Below, piece by piece: positions 18,685-27,155 of a DNA stretch of 64,000 nt. Source of the stretch: Bacteroidales bacterium UBA2287 (GTDB taxonomy: Bacteria; Bacteroidota; Bacteroidia; Bacteroidales; Tenuifilaceae); contig DDWL01000046.1 of assembly GCA_002345675.1 (NCBI GenBank), forward strand, positions 1 to 64,000. Reading direction: 5' to 3'. The notes beneath the pieces were generated by a model that was given only the letters and a program-made list of their open reading frames with translations, did no database searches and was not told the origin of the DNA. Positions within the stretch are counted from its first letter, which is position 1; every line of letters begins with the position of its first letter. Made by a program: the position numbers and the translations under genes.

Positions 18685-21186
18685 ATGAAGAAGTTTTTAG
18701 TTTTACTGTTACTGTTTGCGCCTCACTTTGGCGCCATGTCAAACCCCGAGTCGCTTGCATTGCTTACCGGAAAAGTTGTCGACGAGGAAAATCGCCCACT
18801 TATTGGCGTAAGTGTTACCATTGAGAATTCGCTTATTGGCGTAGCCACAAATTCCGTAGGCCTTTTTAGTTTTAATGTGAAACCGGGTAGCTACAACGTT
18901 GTATTCACTTATATTGGTTATAAGAAGAAGACTGTTGCCGTGCCTGTTCCGAATAGCTCAGAACTTGTTATTTCAATGGAAATCGACCCCATTATGGCCG
19001 AAGAGGTTATTGTTAGCGCTACCCGCGCTTCGGGACGAATGCCCATTGCATACACCAATATTCCGAAGGAAGAGCTGAAAAGTTTAAATAGCGGTTTCGA
19101 TGTTCCCTACTTGCTCGAACTTTCGCCCTCGGTTGTGGCAACCTCCGAAGGTGGCACTGGCGTTGGAAATACCGCCATTCGAATTCGTGGAACCGATATG
19201 ACCCGAATTAACGTAACCGTTAATGGAATTCCGCTGAACGATTCCGAGTCGCAAGGGGTTTACTGGGTTAATATGCCCGACTTTGCCTCGTCGGTCGACA
19301 ATATTCAAATTCAGCGTGGTGTTGGCACATCGACCAATGGCGCTGCGGCCTTTGGTGCAACGGTAAACTTTCAAACTGTTACCCTCGAGCCAAAAGCCTA
19401 CGCCAACGTTGAGGGCATGGCAGGTTCGTTTGGAACGCTAAAAACCAACGCTCGTGTTGGAACAGGACTGATAAACGACGCATTTAGTTTCGAAGGGCGA
19501 TATACTGCTTTGCAGTCGAATGGCTACATCGACCGTGGTTGGTCCAACCATAAATCGCTTTTTGCAACGGGCGCTTGGCATAGACAAAACAGTTTGCTTA
19601 GGTTCAACCTAATTCATGGCGAACAGCATACAGGAATTACATGGGAAGGAAGGCCAAGCGATAGCATTTCATCGATTAATCGATTTAACCCTGAACTTTT
19701 CGGTGTGGACTCTCACTATCTTTTATCACTCATTTCATCGAATAGTCGATTTAACCCTGCAGGAATATACGGCGATAACGGGATTATAAAATTCTACAAT
19801 AACGAAAGCGATAACTACACCCAAACCCACTACCAGCTGCTTTATAGCCATCAAATTATTGAAGCGTTAACTTTTAACTTTAACCTTCACTACACAAAGG
19901 GTGCAGGGTATTATGAGCAGTATAAGCCAGGTCAGAAATTTAGTAAATATGGGCTCTCGTCAATTATTTACGGAACCGATACAATTAAGAAAACCGACCT
20001 TACTCGACAAAAATGGCTCGACAACGATTTTTATGGCGCAACTTTTTCGGCAAACTATAAAATTAGCACAATATCGGCTTCGTTTGGGGGAGGTTGGAAC
20101 AGGTACAATGGCGATCACTTCGGAAATATTCTGTGGACAAAAGTTAACTCCAACATTCCGAACAACTACGAGTGGTACCGAAACAACAGCATAAAAAACG
20201 ATTTGAACCTTTTTGCCAAGGCAACGTGGGATGTTACCAGTAAACTTTCGCTTTTTGGCGATATTCAGTACCGAGGAATTGACTACGAGATTTCAGGCCC
20301 CGACGACGATTTGGCTCTGTTAGACCAACAGCATTCGTGGCAATTCTTAAATCCTAAGGCTGGGCTATCGTTCAGCATAAATGCAAACAGCAATGCTTAC
20401 TTTTCGGTTGGTGTTGCCAATCGCGAGCCAGCCCGTGCCGACCTAAAAGATGCCATGAAGTGGGGAAATGCACAAACTCCCAAATCCGAAAGGCTTACCG
20501 ACTACGAAATGGGGTACACATTTAAGGCTCAAAAAGCCTTGTTTGGAGTGAATATTTACTACATGAACTATAAGGATCAACTAGTTTTAACCGGAAAACT
20601 AAGCGATGTTGGGTATGCACTTATGGAGAATGTTCCAAAAAGTTACCGTCGAGGAGTTGAACTTTCGTGGGGATTATTACCTACAAGTTGGATTAAATGG
20701 ACTGGTACTGCAACCTTTAGCCAAAACAAAATTCTCAACTTTGTTGAGTATGTCGATCAGTACGACAACCTAACCGATTGGACTCCAGTCGATCAAAAGA
20801 TTACCGAACTTGGAACAACCAATATCTCATTCTCCCCATCGGTTGTTGCAGGAAGTCAAATTCGAATTGAACCTTTAAAAAACCTTGGGGTTACACTAAT
20901 TTCGAAATACGTTGGCAGTCAGTACCTCGACAATACCTCAAACGCAGCCCGACAACTCGATGCCTATTTTGTTAACAATGTAAAGGTTGACTACCTTGTT
21001 AGGGTTGGCGGTTTAGCAAACATGCGATTAGAAGTTTACGTTAATAATTTACTTAATGAAAATTACATTGCCAATGGCTGGATTTACCGCGCAGTCTTTG
21101 CCAACGGAAGTCCTGAGTACCGTGAAGATGGCTATTACCCTCAAGCAGGAATTAACTTTATGACCCGATTAGCGGTGGAATTTTAA
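18685..21186 (+). CDS. TonB-dependent outer-membrane receptor for thiamine (OMR type)
   Basis: The start is set at ATG 18685, the first residue of the signal peptide MKKFLVLLLLFAPHFG; the longer frame from 18619 has no such leader. After cleavage comes a carboxypeptidase-regulatory-like domain (LTGKVVDEENRPLIGVSVTI), the TonB-box region (EEVIVSATRA), a plug with NTAIRIRGTDMTRINVTVNG, and a 22-strand barrel ending in Phe (LAVEF). The TPP riboswitch just upstream and pnuT downstream make thiamine or its phosphates the likely ligand. In Bacteroidota the classic order is OMR, pnuT, then thiamine pyrophosphokinase. The length of 833 residues is normal. Confidence 0.88.
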   Translation: MKKFLVLLLLFAPHFGAMSNPESLALLTGKVVDEENRPLIGVSVTIENSLIGVATNSVGLFSFNVKPGSYNVVFTYIGYKKKTVAVPVPNSSELVISMEIDPIMAEEVIVSATRASGRMPIAYTNIPKEELKSLNSGFDVPYLLELSPSVVATSEGGTGVGNTAIRIRGTDMTRINVTVNGIPLNDSESQGVYWVNMPDFASSVDNIQIQRGVGTSTNGAAAFGATVNFQTVTLEPKAYANVEGMAGSFGTLKTNARVGTGLINDAFSFEGRYTALQSNGYIDRGWSNHKSLFATGAWHRQNSLLRFNLIHGEQHTGITWEGRPSDSISSINRFNPELFGVDSHYLLSLISSNSRFNPAGIYGDNGIIKFYNNESDNYTQTHYQLLYSHQIIEALTFNFNLHYTKGAGYYEQYKPGQKFSKYGLSSIIYGTDTIKKTDLTRQKWLDNDFYGATFSANYKISTISASFGGGWNRYNGDHFGNILWTKVNSNIPNNYEWYRNNSIKNDLNLFAKATWDVTSKLSLFGDIQYRGIDYEISGPDDDLALLDQQHSWQFLNPKAGLSFSINANSNAYFSVGVANREPARADLKDAMKWGNAQTPKSERLTDYEMGYTFKAQKALFGVNIYYMNYKDQLVLTGKLSDVGYALMENVPKSYRRGVELSWGLLPTSWIKWTGTATFSQNKILNFVEYVDQYDNLTDWTPVDQKITELGTTNISFSPSVVAGSQIRIEPLKNLGVTLISKYVGSQYLDNTSNAARQLDAYFVNNVKVDYLVRVGGLANMRLEVYVNNLLNENYIANGWIYRAVFANGSPEYREDGYYPQAGINFMTRLAVEF

Positions 21187-21187
21187 T

Positions 21188-21283
21188 AAGACCGAAGTCG
21201 GAAGTCGGGAGTCTGAAGTAACTATACTCAATTCTCGGACTTTCCTCTTCGGACTTCGGACTTCGGACTTCAGTCTTCGGACA
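21188..21283. repeat. Heptad hairpin element inside the thiamine operon
   Basis: The left arm has ACCGAAGTCGGAAG, the core has AAGTAACTATACT (21216-21228), and the right arm has CTTCGGA units repeated every seven bases (21248-21280). The arms are complementary, giving a long imperfect hairpin in the mRNA between receptor and pnuT. Confidence 0.7.
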
Positions 21284-21301
21284 TTCTTATAAAAAGAGTT
21301 T

Positions 21302-21901
21302 ATGACAAACTGGTTACAACAAAATTACATAGAAGTTATTGGGGCGACTATTGGTCTTGTATACCTTTTCCTCGAAATTAGGCAGAGCATTTGGCTTTGG
21401 CCTTTTGGGCTGGTAACATCGGCAATTTACATCTACATTTTTTTTGTGTCGAAGTTTTATGCCGACATGGGATTGCAAGTTTACTACGTAGTAATAAGCG
21501 CTTACGGTTGGTGGCATTGGCTTTACGGAGGAAAAACCGAAAAAGCCGACTCATTACCAGTTTCCCGAGTAAGCCTTCGGCTTTCGGCTTGGCTTTTACT
21601 AATTAGCGTAGGTATTTTTGCTGTAATTGCCTATGTGCTAATTAACTTTACCGACTCCACCGTTCCGTACGGCGATGCTTTTACAACTGCATTAAGCATA
21701 ATTGCAACATGGATGCTTGCTCGTAAATTTTTGGAAATGTGGTGGATTTGGGTGGTAGTTAACGCCGTTTCGCTTGCATTATACTTGTACAAAGGGCTTT
21801 ACCCAACTTCGGTACTTTTTGTGTTTTACACCGCCATGAGCTTTGTAGGGTATTTGCAATGGCGAAAAAGCATGAAAGAAACATCGGATTCGAAAAAATG
21901 A
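21302..21901 (+). CDS. pnuT: Thiamine transporter of the PnuC/PnuT family
   Basis: 199 residues, almost all membrane-embedded (about seven helices). It has the PnuC-family signatures SIWLWPFGLVTSAIY near 30-44 and KFYADMGLQVYYVVISAYGW near 52-72, the latter with the WxxW-type aromatic cluster YGWWHW. PnuC relatives carry vitamin precursors by facilitated diffusion, with trapping by phosphorylation. Downstream of a TPP riboswitch and an OMR receptor this one should carry thiamine (PnuT) rather than nicotinamide riboside. It lies 115 bases behind the receptor gene; the gap is filled by a hairpin repeat. Confidence 0.85.
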   Translation: MTNWLQQNYIEVIGATIGLVYLFLEIRQSIWLWPFGLVTSAIYIYIFFVSKFYADMGLQVYYVVISAYGWWHWLYGGKTEKADSLPVSRVSLRLSAWLLLISVGIFAVIAYVLINFTDSTVPYGDAFTTALSIIATWMLARKFLEMWWIWVVVNAVSLALYLYKGLYPTSVLFVFYTAMSFVGYLQWRKSMKETSDSKK

Positions 21902-21997
21902 CACTACAATCCGTTTAACATTTTAACTTTAACTGAAACAGTAAGCTAAGTATTTGTTTGCAAATCATTTTTCTATACGTCATTAATCCCTAAAATT

Positions 21998-24253
21998 ATG
22001 CACGAGAATAATGAAGAACTAATTGCTGTTAACAGAATAGTTAGCAATAGCCCGGTAATCATTTTTATTTGGCAAAACGCTCCTAAGTGGCCTGTAGATT
22101 TTGTTTCTAGTAATGTTGCCAACTTGATGGGGTACACGGCTGAGGATTTTGTAACTGGGCAGGTTGTTTTTGCAGATATTGTTCACCCCGACGACTTAGT
22201 ACGGGTAACTAATGAAGTTGAAGAATACACGAGCGATAGTAATAGGGTAGATTTTACACATAAGCCCTATCGAATTATTGCCAAGAATGGTAACGTAAAA
22301 TGGTTTGACGACAGAACAAATATCCGAAGAAATAAATCAGGTGTTATTACGCATTACGAAGGGGTTCTGATTGACATTACCGAGAGCAAACTCACCGAAG
22401 AACTACTTAGGGAAAATGAAATGCAGCTTAATTCCTTGTCGTACAACATACCGGGAATGGTTTACAGCGGTAATAAGGATTGGTCTGTAAGAATTATTTG
22501 CAACAGTGAAATTATATGCGGTTACACTAAAGAAGATTTCTTACAAAATAAAATTAACTGGATTGATTTAATTCATCCCCTCGACAAGGAATTAGTGCTA
22601 GAAGAGGGGCAAGCAATTGGGAAGCAACCAATCAGCATTGTACAGGAATACAGGATAATTACAAAGGATAATTCGATTAAATATGTTTCCGATCATAAAA
22701 CACTACGGTTTACCTCTAACCAACTTTTCGATGGGGTCGATGGGGTTGTTTTCGACATAACAAAACGAAAAATAGCCGATCAGGAGTTAATTGTTGCCAA
22801 GAATAAAGCTGAACAAAACGAACTTGATTTAAAAGAGAGAGTTAAAGAACTTCAAGGAATATTCAGGTTAGGCTTGCTTACCGAGAAAATCGATAATATT
22901 GATAATGTGTACAATAATTTTATTAATAAAGTTGTACCTGAAAGTATGCGATTTATCGATAATGTATACGCATTTCTCACAATTGACAACCAAAGGTATT
23001 GCAATAATGAATCCTACAAATTACCAGAAGGTAAAAAATACTTGAGTGCTAAAATAATTGTTTTCAAAAGGCAAATTGGAGAACTAGTTGTAACCTACAC
23101 TGAGGGATTGCCTTTTTTTGATGCGCATGAACAAAATCTCATTGATATTTACGCTCAACGAATATCAAATATTACTGAAAAAATTCGCACTCAAAAAAAG
23201 TTAGAAAAACAGAATGAAGAGTATGCAATACTTAACGAAGATCTTAAAAAGGCTTTAAAAAAAATTGAGGATAGTGAGCGGAAATTTAAAGATATCTTCG
23301 ATTTTACTAAGGATAGCATTTTACTAGCCGACACAAATTACCATATTAGAATTGCAAATAAAAGTATTTGCCGATTGCTTGGCTACACTCACAAAGAATT
23401 AACAAGCCTCAATATAAATGAACTATTTATAACCGTAAAGGATATTGATAAAAAACTACAACAAATAATTGAAGGAAAACAGTCGATTACCGACGATATT
23501 CCTTTGCCAAGGAAAGATGGAAGTATAATTTTTACCGACATTGCTGCAACTCCCATAACCCTCGAAGGGGAATCGTACATACTGTACTCAATAAGGGATA
23601 TTACTGAGCGCAAGCAAATGCAGCAGAACATTCTAAGAGCAATTATTGAAACCGAAGAAAATGAGAGAAAAAGGGTTTCTCAAGAACTACACGATGGATT
23701 AGGGCCAGTCCTTTCAACAATAAAATTATTTGCCGAAACCTACCTGAATTCAAGTAACGAAGCCTATAAAAAGAAAATATCGGCACAGTTGCTTACAAGT
23801 ATAAACGAAGCGCTTGAGCAAGTTTCGATAATTTCGAACAATTTGAGCCCACAAATTCTAATTGACTTTGGGTTAAGCGTTGCTGTAACGAAATTTATAG
23901 ATAAACTCAATAAAATATCATCGCTCAGTATTTCATTTCAATGCAATTTAAAGAACGAAATAAGCAACGAAAAGGAAATAACAATTTATCGAATTGTAAC
24001 CGAACTAATTGCCAACTCTGTTAAACATGCATATGCTAAAAATGTAGATATAATTATTAATCAAGCAGATAAGTTCATTTACATTGAGTATAAAGATGAT
24101 GGAATCGGTTTTGATTACAGCAAAACAATTGAAAACAAAACCGGAATGGGCTTATTTAATATACAGCACAGAATTAAATCGTTTAATGGGGAAATAGAAT
24201 TTACCAGAAATAAGTCCAGGGGTATTAAGTTTATTATTAAATTACCACTTTAA
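21998..24253 (+). CDS. Multi-PAS sensor histidine kinase (HisKA_3, NarL-partner type)
   Basis: 751 residues with no membrane helix. PAS at about 10-130, PAS at about 140-265, a GAF-like stretch at about 285-400, a short coiled coil, a third PAS at about 427-550, then the dimerisation domain with NERKRVSQELHDGLGPVL (phosphoacceptor His near 565) and a GHKL ATPase with DDGIGFDY and GMGLFNIQHRI. This is a cytoplasmic kinase of the NarX/DesK class. The response regulator begins 59 bases downstream and is its likely partner. A line sampled by hand is only about 27-33% G+C against 47-55% in the thiamine genes on both sides, which suggests a separate origin. Confidence 0.85.
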   Translation: MHENNEELIAVNRIVSNSPVIIFIWQNAPKWPVDFVSSNVANLMGYTAEDFVTGQVVFADIVHPDDLVRVTNEVEEYTSDSNRVDFTHKPYRIIAKNGNVKWFDDRTNIRRNKSGVITHYEGVLIDITESKLTEELLRENEMQLNSLSYNIPGMVYSGNKDWSVRIICNSEIICGYTKEDFLQNKINWIDLIHPLDKELVLEEGQAIGKQPISIVQEYRIITKDNSIKYVSDHKTLRFTSNQLFDGVDGVVFDITKRKIADQELIVAKNKAEQNELDLKERVKELQGIFRLGLLTEKIDNIDNVYNNFINKVVPESMRFIDNVYAFLTIDNQRYCNNESYKLPEGKKYLSAKIIVFKRQIGELVVTYTEGLPFFDAHEQNLIDIYAQRISNITEKIRTQKKLEKQNEEYAILNEDLKKALKKIEDSERKFKDIFDFTKDSILLADTNYHIRIANKSICRLLGYTHKELTSLNINELFITVKDIDKKLQQIIEGKQSITDDIPLPRKDGSIIFTDIAATPITLEGESYILYSIRDITERKQMQQNILRAIIETEENERKRVSQELHDGLGPVLSTIKLFAETYLNSSNEAYKKKISAQLLTSINEALEQVSIISNNLSPQILIDFGLSVAVTKFIDKLNKISSLSISFQCNLKNEISNEKEITIYRIVTELIANSVKHAYAKNVDIIINQADKFIYIEYKDDGIGFDYSKTIENKTGMGLFNIQHRIKSFNGEIEFTRNKSRGIKFIIKLPL

Positions 24254-24312
24254 CTTTTACTCTTATGCTTTAAGCCAACAATTATATTTCGAGCATTATA
24301 ATTTTATATGTT

Positions 24313-24957
24313 ATGGAACAAAAACTAAAAATTGCCATAGTTGATGACCACGAAATGTTCCGCTCGGGAGTAAAACTCATTCTTGCGCAAAAAGAGAACT
24401 GGGAAGTTGTAATTGAAGCAGTAAATGGGGAAGATTTTCTTAAGCAACTAAATAGTATTATTCCCGATATTGTACTACTCGACATATCAATGCCTGTTTT
24501 AAATGGCTACGACACAGCTGTTAGTGCATTGAAAAGAGTTCCCGAATTAAAAATTATTATTATATCCATGCTCAACGAAGAGCAGTACTACATTAAAATG
24601 ATTGAAGCAGGAGTTAGTGCATTTATTCTGAAAAAATCGGGAACCGAGGAGCTTTTCAGAGCTATTGAAGAGGTTTCAAAGGGAAATAACTATTTTACGC
24701 AAGATCTTCTAAAAAATATTGTGCTAATAATTAACAATAAAGCTGTCGACGATAAATTATGCTTGAACGATAGAGAAAAGGATGTGCTCTACTTAATATG
24801 CAATGGTTTTACAAACAAAGAAATTTCAGAAAATTTATTTTTAAGCATTAAGAGCATTGAAAAGTACCGTACGAACCTACTGCAAAAAACCAACACAAAA
24901 AATTCAGCTCACCTGGTTATGTTTGCCATTCAAAACAAGCTTATCAATCTCCCCTAA
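24313..24957 (+). CDS. NarL/LuxR-type response regulator
   Basis: 214 residues. The receiver domain has the acidic pair D11-D12, phosphoacceptor D57 in LLDISMPVLNG, and Lys in FILKKSG near 108. The C-terminal HTH is LNDREKDVLYLICNGFTNKE, followed by the recognition helix around SIKSIEKYRTNLLQKT. All phosphorylation residues are intact. It should bind DNA as a dimer after phosphorylation by the kinase encoded 59 bases upstream. The targets are unknown; the pseudo-receiver gene and two small genes downstream are the nearest candidates. Confidence 0.88.
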   Translation: MEQKLKIAIVDDHEMFRSGVKLILAQKENWEVVIEAVNGEDFLKQLNSIIPDIVLLDISMPVLNGYDTAVSALKRVPELKIIIISMLNEEQYYIKMIEAGVSAFILKKSGTEELFRAIEEVSKGNNYFTQDLLKNIVLIINNKAVDDKLCLNDREKDVLYLICNGFTNKEISENLFLSIKSIEKYRTNLLQKTNTKNSAHLVMFAIQNKLINLP

Positions 24958-25169
24958 TTATTTATGTAGAAGACGCTATACTCTTTAACCCCAAAGCAAA
25001 TAGTAGTAAAAAAAACTTTGGCATTGCCTCTTGCTACTCATATTTATCTTTTCTGCATTAGGGTTTTCCCTACCAACATTTAGGTGTTTCAACCCCTAAA
25101 TTAGTTCATTCCCTATAGATTAGTTGCGCTATATACTATATTTTAGTAATGCCAATTCATATCATAGAT

Positions 25170-25553
25170 ATGAAAATTTATCTTGTTGACGATAATGTGA
25201 AATTTAGGAAAGACTTAAAATTTTTCCTCGAGGGGCATCTGCACCATGAGGTAATTGGAGAGGCTACCGATGCAATAGACTTTAAACGAAACATTCATTA
25301 CATTGCCGATATAGTTCTAATGAAATTTCAAAAAAATATTCTAATAAATACTATATCAACCAATTACTGTTTTAAAAGCATTAGAGAAGGTAATGTAATT
25401 GCCCTGTCGCAAAATAATGAAATGGTCGACTTTAGAGTACTTCAAAATGTTGGTTTTAAAGGATTTGTTAGCAAAAGGAATCTTTATCGAGATTTAGAAA
25501 CCGCTATAAATACGGTAGCATCAGGGAACCTTTTTTATCCTAATAAGAATTAA
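25170..25553 (+). CDS. Receiver-like protein lacking the phosphoacceptor aspartate
   Basis: About 127 residues from ATG 25170, which starts MKIYLVDDN as receivers do; ATG 25149 adds seven residues. The fold pattern of a receiver is kept: acidic pair D7-D8, Ser of VIALS in place of the switch Thr, and Lys in GFVSKRN. Where the phosphorylated Asp should be, the sequence reads DIVLMKFQ, so Lys52 replaces it, and the usual MP after it is lost. There is no output domain. It cannot be phosphorylated in the normal way and may work as a constitutive or protein-binding module. It follows the NarL-type regulator in the same AT-rich block. Confidence 0.65.
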   Translation: MKIYLVDDNVKFRKDLKFFLEGHLHHEVIGEATDAIDFKRNIHYIADIVLMKFQKNILINTISTNYCFKSIREGNVIALSQNNEMVDFRVLQNVGFKGFVSKRNLYRDLETAINTVASGNLFYPNKN

Positions 25554-25604
25554 CCAATTATACCAATATTATTAATTGATATGTTGAAAAAAGGAGGTAA
25601 AAAA

Positions 25605-25862
25605 ATGGAGATTGAAATTATTAAGGGAATGATTGACAATTCGACCTGGATTGACCCCGAGAAGCAAACTACTTACAAGTTTGCTGAAAACAATCAACTT
25701 TTCATAAACGGAAAAAACCATATGCAATACAACGTTAAGAAAAGCAAAAACCAAATTTTAATTCAACTAGGCTCAGGGTCGATGTATATTATTGAGTATG
25801 TAAACGATTTCATACTTTACTTGCACAATTTTAAGGAAAGATTTATGATTACTCCTGCATAA
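25605..25862 (+). CDS. Small protein of unknown function
   Basis: 85 residues from ATG 25605. An AAGGAGGT Shine-Dalgarno-like run at 25591-25598 lies at good distance from it, which decides the start over the upstream ATG at 25581. The run itself is worth noting because Bacteroidota genes seldom carry one. The product (MEIEIIKGMIDNSTWIDPEK...) is predicted to be mainly beta-strands with no membrane segment or signal peptide. A MYIIEYVNDFILYLHNF stretch near the end is rich in aromatics. No family recognised. Probably in the same transcript as the pseudo-receiver, 51 bases upstream. Confidence 0.5.
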   Translation: MEIEIIKGMIDNSTWIDPEKQTTYKFAENNQLFINGKNHMQYNVKKSKNQILIQLGSGSMYIIEYVNDFILYLHNFKERFMITPA

Positions 25863-25898
25863 TTCATTTAATCACCCTTTACCCAAAACCTTTGAACA

Positions 25899-26090
25899 AT
25901 GAGAATAACAAACGAACACTTAAAGGACAAAATAGGTGATGAGCCAAGAGACTCAGCTAATCTTGAAGAGCGAAATAAACATCAGTTTATGTTTATTGTT
26001 GACGGACAGGAATGTATAAGCACAAAAGAAGTCGACAAAAATAAAACTATCAATTTTAGCGAGGAATCTGTTTTAAACTCTTATTACTAA
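25899..26090 (+). CDS. Very small acidic/basic protein of unknown function
   Basis: 63 residues starting MRITNEHLKDKIGDEPRDSA, highly charged, with no hydrophobic segment. It lies 36 bases after the previous small gene on the same strand and is followed about 100 bases later by a strong terminator, so it may close the signalling block. The short length and lack of a recognised family leave its reality uncertain; the position and the terminator are the support. Confidence 0.4.
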   Translation: MRITNEHLKDKIGDEPRDSANLEERNKHQFMFIVDGQECISTKEVDKNKTINFSEESVLNSYY

Positions 26091-26196
26091 CTTTATTTAT
26101 TTATAACCGATTAAATGTGTGTTTGAATTAATGATACTGTACTACACATTATTGGTTAGGTAGTTTTTTCATTTATTTATTTAATACTAATATCAC

Positions 26197-26228
26197 GTGC
26201 TAAAAGGATTTCTTTTAGCACTTTTTAT
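26197..26228 (+). terminator. Terminator closing the signalling block
   Basis: GTGCTAAAAG (26197-26206) pairs perfectly with CTTTTAGCAC (26212-26221) around GATTT, followed by TTTTTATT. It stands between the two small genes and the pyrophosphokinase gene. Confidence 0.88.
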
Positions 26229-26309
26229 TGCTATTTACCCTAAAATGTAGAATTTAATTCCGTTTTTTGTGTTGGCGTAATGCTATTCAATTATCCAACA
26301 CTCGCTTCA

Positions 26310-26927
26310 ATGAAAACAGCCATACTTGCCAACGGTAAATTTCCCGAACATATAGTTCCTTTAAATATTTTAAAAGAAGCTAATTCAATTGTATGCTGCG
26401 ATGGCGCTACGGTTAAACTCGAAAAGTTTGGGTTAACGCCCAAGGCAGTGGTTGGCGATTTGGATTCGATTACCGATGAGCTAAAGGCAAAATACTCCGA
26501 CCGCCTTTTTCACTTTCCCGATCAGAATAGCAACGACCTAACCAAAGCGGTTAACTGGTGCAAAAACAAGAACATAAAAAACATTGTAATACTTGGTGCA
26601 ACTGGCATGCGCGAGGATCATGCTTTGGGTAACATTGGGCTTCTTTGCTCCTATGCAAAATTGGGAATTAACGTTGAAATGGTAACCGACTACGGAATTT
26701 TCACTCCCATTTTACAACCGAAGCGGTTCGAAAGTTTTGAGGGGCAAGTAGTTTCAATTTTTTCGCCCCGAAACGAGACAACGGTTACCAGCCTTAACCT
26801 TGAGTATCCACTTGTAGATTTGCAAATTACCGACCTGTGGATGGGAACATTAAATAAATGCTTAGGCAATTGGTTCGAACTAAACTTTGCCCCAGGTCCA
26901 CTAATTGTATTTCAGTCGCACATATAA
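26310..26927 (+). CDS. thiN: Thiamine pyrophosphokinase
   Basis: Transfers pyrophosphate from ATP to thiamine, forming TPP in the cytoplasm. From ATG 26310 it is 205 residues; ATG 26280 would add ten residues ahead of MKTAILANG. Family marks are CCDGAT, VVGDLDSIT, NSNDLTKA (metal and ATP ligands), LGATGMREDHALGN and IFSPRNETTVTSL. It lacks its own THI element. A terminator at 26197 cuts it off from upstream transcription, so it is now probably expressed separately from its usual operon partners, the receptor and PnuT, which lie 4.4 kb upstream. Confidence 0.9.
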   Translation: MKTAILANGKFPEHIVPLNILKEANSIVCCDGATVKLEKFGLTPKAVVGDLDSITDELKAKYSDRLFHFPDQNSNDLTKAVNWCKNKNIKNIVILGATGMREDHALGNIGLLCSYAKLGINVEMVTDYGIFTPILQPKRFESFEGQVVSIFSPRNETTVTSLNLEYPLVDLQITDLWMGTLNKCLGNWFELNFAPGPLIVFQSHI

Positions 26928-26950
26928 ATGCAAAGGAACTGATTAGTTCT

Positions 26951-27076
26951 TTCACGCAGAGCCGCAGAACCGCAAATAAATTCTAAACAATTTAATTAGA
27001 AATAAGCAAGAAATTGCGTCTTTGAGCGAAATGATTTACAATACAACCTGCGTCTTAGCTCCCGATAGTTATCGGG
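26951..27076. repeat. Intergenic word repeats ending in a CCCGATA/TATCGGG stem
   Basis: CACGCAGAGCCGCAGAACCG and GCGTCTTTGAGCG belong to the GCGCAAAG family. CCCGATAGTTATCGGG at 27061-27076 is one of five copies in the window. The 228-base gap between the convergent thiN and ilvE genes holds no gene. Confidence 0.6.
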
Positions 27077-27094
27077 ATTTGCGCGAAGTAGTTT

Positions 27095-27133
27095 TAGTAA
27101 AAAATGAAAAGACCCCGAATTACTGGGGTCTTT
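27095..27133 (-). terminator. Terminator of the branched-chain aminotransferase gene
   Basis: AAAGACCCC (27108-27116) pairs with GGGGTCTTT (27125-27133). A-rich sequence to the left gives a U tract for leftward transcription. Confidence 0.85.
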
Positions 27134-27155
27134 ACTTTTTGAACAAACAAGGGCG

